Assembly: GCA_042577505.1 (NCBI GenBank)
Contig: JBHPEA010000044.1
Coordinates: 1-7,721, forward strand
Direction: 5' to 3'
Length of the DNA: 7,721 nucleotides
Origin: JACQSR01 sp042577505
GTDB taxonomy: Archaea; Nanobdellota; Nanobdellia; Woesearchaeales; JACQSR01
Part shown: piece after piece, positions 5,250-7,721 of the stretch
Position numbering within the stretch: position 1 is the stretch's first letter
Layout of the letters: each line of letters opens with the position of its first letter
Translations under genes and position numbers: made by a program
The notes under the pieces: model-generated
The model's input: only the letters and a program-made list of their open reading frames with translations
Databases searched by the model: none
What the model was told of the DNA's origin: nothing

Positions 5250-5259
5250 TATTTAAATA
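5250..5259 (-). promoter_or_regulatory. Palindromic TATA element of the Cys-repeat lipoprotein
   Basis: TATTTAAATA is a perfect palindrome. Placed 27-28 nt before transcription start, it predicts an 18-nt leader containing AAGGA 7 nt before the ATG at 5209. This gene would then be leadered with a Shine-Dalgarno, unlike most others here. The symmetric box could also fire to the right, but the rightward gene has its own box at 5351. Confidence 0.55.
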
Positions 5260-5350
5260 CTTTTCTAATGAATTAATCCTTAATACAGTTAATGAATTTT
5301 CCATTTCTAGATTATTTTCACTACCTAAGTATAGTAAACAATCAAAAAGG

Positions 5351-5358
5351 ATATAAAC
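5351..5358 (+). promoter_or_regulatory. TATA box, leaderless promoter for the gene at 5382
   Basis: ATATAAAC preceded by CAAAAAGG (possible BRE). Its centre is 27.5 nt before the ATG at 5382, the same spacing as the other leaderless genes. It would lie inside the coding region if the upstream ATG at 5292 were used, which argues against that start. Confidence 0.65.
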
Positions 5359-5381
5359 ATACCGCTATTCACTTTCTAAAA

Positions 5382-6269
5382 ATGGAAAATGGTAGATCTT
5401 CTATCCTAAAGACATTCGTAGGAGGGTTTGCATTTTTATTAGCATATCTTGCGTATGAAAGCGTTTTAAATAAACTGGATTACAATTACCAAAGAAATGT
5501 AGAGGGGATTGTTACTGAGGTCTCGGTACCTTCAACCCAAAATGAAGATCCAGATTTAGATACTATTGTAAGACCTTCACTAAAAAGAGATTTTTCCGAA
5601 ACGGATTCAAATTATAAAACATTAGAGGGAATAACTTATCCTCTTGAAATTGATCCTTTGTTTACTGGTTCTTTTGAAGATTTTATTGGGATCAGTGACA
5701 ACGATTATCTAGCACTCGATCCTGAAAATGCTCATGAACTTTTGGGATTATTTATTTTCAAATCGAACTGCTGGATAAATCCAGAGCACCTTCCTGAATG
5801 GGCTGAATACATAAATCACCCAGGATCTGAATTTTGTAATCCTTACAGAATTTCAAAAACAAATAGTAGGCTACCTTTAAAGTACTTGGAAAACAAATTA
5901 GAAGGTGGTTTGATAGTTATGCCTTATGAATACAACTTCCCTCATAAAATTGCTAATTTACTTTGTGAATTTGGTGATAATGAATCCGAGGTTCATGATT
6001 TTAGTTTAAAGGCCCTTGGCCAAATATCTCAAATCTTATCCTCATTAAGTGAAAATGATTTTAGCACAGGATTTTTTTCTTTTAATCGTTATATTAAAGA
6101 TTTCACCCAATTTGTTGATCCTAATCTAATCTCAAGAGAAAATTCCATAATACAAGAATTAAAAGGTAGTTTATGCTATTTCGCAAGAAGCCCAAACAGT
6201 ATTATTAATACAGTTTATGAGAATCCAATATTTACCCGTTTCAATATTGGAAACTGTAATGATAATTAG
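5382..6269 (+). CDS. Unrecognised membrane-anchored extracytoplasmic protein
   Basis: A 295-residue protein of unknown family. MENGRSSILK is followed by one hydrophobic segment (about residues 8-29, TFVGGFAFLLAYLAYESVL), then a soluble, mildly acidic domain, so it is probably tethered by its N-terminus and faces outward. There are five Cys (130, 152, 195, 265, 292), all in the C-terminal two thirds, and aromatic-rich stretches such as WINPEHLPEW (131-140). The frame is open to an ATG at 5292, but those 30 extra residues would put charged and polar sequence before the anchor. The TATA box at 5351 fits the ATG at 5382 exactly, so that start was chosen. It lies between two oppositely oriented Cys-rich lipoprotein genes. 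No catalytic motif was recognised. Confidence 0.75.
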   Translation: MENGRSSILKTFVGGFAFLLAYLAYESVLNKLDYNYQRNVEGIVTEVSVPSTQNEDPDLDTIVRPSLKRDFSETDSNYKTLEGITYPLEIDPLFTGSFEDFIGISDNDYLALDPENAHELLGLFIFKSNCWINPEHLPEWAEYINHPGSEFCNPYRISKTNSRLPLKYLENKLEGGLIVMPYEYNFPHKIANLLCEFGDNESEVHDFSLKALGQISQILSSLSENDFSTGFFSFNRYIKDFTQFVDPNLISRENSIIQELKGSLCYFARSPNSIINTVYENPIFTRFNIGNCNDN

Positions 6270-6308
6270 ACTAAATTCAGTTAATTGAAATATAAAGAAA
6301 ATATTGAT

Positions 6309-7661
6309 TCAAGTGTAACATCTTTCTTGACTGCAAGCCCAAATACATGCTGAATCATGCTCTATCTTTTTCTTACATGTACATTTTGGATCGCATTTAC
6401 AATTTCCCATATACTTTTCTTCGTCTTTAACGCATTTAGAATTACAAGACTTATACCCTGGATTATAAGGATCCCCACATTGACACTGTGCACTTCCTCC
6501 AACCTCCACACAACCTTCCCCACAACGTATGGTATCAAAATCTGTTGGGCAACCCCGTGAATCTTTTCCAAAAGGGATTCTAACATGACCGTCATAACAA
6601 AACGGGTGATTAGGAACATTAATTGTCTCTTTTTTCCCATCACCATCTGTATCCTTTTGTACTGTGCAAACAGCCTGAATACCCACCTCATCTAACACTT
6701 CAGTTACCAATCCTTCTCTAGTAGGGATTATTGTGATACTGTTCGCGTAAGGATAATTGATACCTAAAAGCCCACCCTCTTGGAGGGTATAGTCAATAAC
6801 TAGACACACAGAATCAGATTCAAAAGTATCACATAATATGGGATTTGTATCTCCAATTATCAATGCAGGAGAAGGTAAAGGTTCTTGACCAAACCAATAT
6901 TCAAAAGGACCTTCTATCGATGGACACAATACCTTATCAATTTTTATATAACCGTCAAAAATATCAATACAATCTCTTTTTATTTCAGGCGGCGACGAAA
7001 GCATTTTGATAAACCCAAATTCATTCCCTATATGATTACCATAAATTCTTTTGAAATCAACACATCCTGCTTTACCTACTTTTAAATTAGAATTGGGAAC
7101 TTGGGTTTCATAAGAAAAGCACTTTTTTTCAGGAGGGCAAGAGTCCACTAAGGCATAATAATTTGGCAATCCATTTTTAACTTCGCATCTTTCTGGTGTT
7201 TCTCCATTGCACCTAACAATCCCTCCCGCACAATTTTCACAATTCTCATCAATATAACCGTTACAATTATTATCGAGAAAATCACCACAGATCTCCCTTT
7301 TCTCTGGATTGATATCTGGGTTGTAATCATGACAATCATTACCCCCACACTCATATGTACTATCAAATCCGTCTCCATCATTATCACATGATATTCGACA
7401 TGAAGGATCGTCGGAACAAGCGGGATCTTCACAATCTGTTCCATCGACACAATTGTTGTCTTTGCCATCGGAACAAGATCCAAGCACTATGGGACTTTCA
7501 ACCCCTCCTGGACTAATATCTGAGTCAGTATCATCACAATCACTTCCTGATGCACAATTTGGGGATCGTGCAGTGTAACCATCTCCATCAATATCTTCAC
7601 ATTGGCAACCAACTAGAATAATAAGAAGCAAAGCACCCAAAAAAAATAATCCTCTTTCCAT
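6309..7661 (-). CDS. MopE-like metal-binding, Cys-rich surface lipoprotein
   Basis: A predicted exported lipoprotein of 450 residues: MERG, a hydrophobic segment, then the lipobox LVGC with Cys19. The N-terminal part carries two MopE-type putative metal-binding repeats. Repeat 1 has DIDGDGY (23-29), DCDDTDSDISPG (41-52) and KDNNCVDG (67-74). Repeat 2 has DNDGDGF (93-99), DCHDYNPDINP (109-119) and DNNCNGYIDENC (130-141). These Asp-rich loops resemble calcium-binding thrombospondin type 3 motifs. A middle domain (about 145-370), with a lone DTDGDG (337-342), is unrecognised. The C-terminal end (371-450) is densely Cys-rich (CKCDPKCTCKKK). There are 41 Cys, leaving 40 after the lipidated one. 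The ATG at 7661 fits a TATA box 27.5 nt upstream. It converges with the membrane-anchored gene, 39 bp away. Ca2+ or other metal binding on the cell surface is inferred. Confidence 0.82.
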   Translation of the reverse strand: MERGLFFLGALLLIILVGCQCEDIDGDGYTARSPNCASGSDCDDTDSDISPGGVESPIVLGSCSDGKDNNCVDGTDCEDPACSDDPSCRISCDNDGDGFDSTYECGGNDCHDYNPDINPEKREICGDFLDNNCNGYIDENCENCAGGIVRCNGETPERCEVKNGLPNYYALVDSCPPEKKCFSYETQVPNSNLKVGKAGCVDFKRIYGNHIGNEFGFIKMLSSPPEIKRDCIDIFDGYIKIDKVLCPSIEGPFEYWFGQEPLPSPALIIGDTNPILCDTFESDSVCLVIDYTLQEGGLLGINYPYANSITIIPTREGLVTEVLDEVGIQAVCTVQKDTDGDGKKETINVPNHPFCYDGHVRIPFGKDSRGCPTDFDTIRCGEGCVEVGGSAQCQCGDPYNPGYKSCNSKCVKDEEKYMGNCKCDPKCTCKKKIEHDSACIWACSQERCYT

Positions 7662-7684
7662 TTTATAGAGTATAAAAATTTGAC

Positions 7685-7692
7685 TTTATAAA
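7685..7692 (-). promoter_or_regulatory. TATA box, leaderless promoter of the MopE-like lipoprotein
   Basis: TTTATAAA, palindromic, centred 27.5 nt before the ATG at 7661 on the minus strand. There is no Shine-Dalgarno in between. Being symmetric, it could also serve a rightward gene beyond the window edge. Confidence 0.65.
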
Positions 7693-7721
7693 TTTTTTGT
7701 ATAATTCATTGACAGATAATC

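Noticed and set aside
6241..6307. TCAATATT at 6241-6248 inverted as AATATTGA at 6300-6307 around the convergent gene ends
   Set aside because: It is eight AT-rich bases separated by 51 nt, one copy lies inside the coding region, and it is too weak to call a terminator.
6357..7483. Open frames on both strands overlapping the MopE-like lipoprotein gene
   Set aside because: They lack family motifs and start signals; the frame with lipobox, DxDGDG repeats and a TATA box is the coding one.

Overview
The window reads as a stretch of an AT-rich archaeal genome, probably from a DPANN lineage of the Woesearchaeota/Pacearchaeota kind (the lineage is inference, from gene content). The archaeal call rests mainly on promoters. 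At least five genes have a clean TATA element centred about 26-28 nt before the first base of the start codon and no Shine-Dalgarno, which is the layout of leaderless archaeal transcripts. Small families common in archaea (DUF5678, single-domain retropepsin, DUF2283/DUF4258) agree. No tRNA, rRNA, CRISPR, IS element or other RNA gene was seen.

Left part (1-1824): a minus-strand amidohydrolase-2 family enzyme, possibly with a shortened C-terminus, is divergent from two membrane proteins on the plus strand. The first is a YdjM/DUF457-like membrane protein with His/Asp motifs; the second is a small multi-spanning protein resembling DUF5684. The 81-bp divergent region holds one TATA box for each direction.

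Middle part (1825-4090): two small two-gene cassettes lie in tandem on the plus strand. DUF4258-DUF2283 overlaps by ATGA and looks like a toxin-antitoxin pair. DUF5678-retropepsin is separated by 2 bp and is driven by a textbook archaeal promoter with a GTG start. A full-length class I ketol-acid reductoisomerase (ilvC) on the minus strand converges with the retropepsin gene with no base between the stop codons. No other branched-chain amino-acid gene is present in the window.

Right part (4229-7721): a cell-surface block of three extracytoplasmic proteins. Two are cysteine-rich lipoproteins on the minus strand. One has four CGDDGCGGSCG-type repeats and a 15-Glu linker; the other has MopE-like DxDGDG/CDD metal-binding repeats. 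Between them on the plus strand lies an unrecognised protein with one N-terminal membrane anchor. Its upstream TATA box indicates a start 90 bases downstream of the longest open frame. Each lipoprotein has an even number of cysteines after the lipidated one (56 and 40), consistent with a heavily disulfide-bonded or metal-loaded surface.

The most system-like items are the DUF5678-retropepsin cassette beside the DUF4258-DUF2283 pair, and the Cys-rich surface block. The functions of both are inference.
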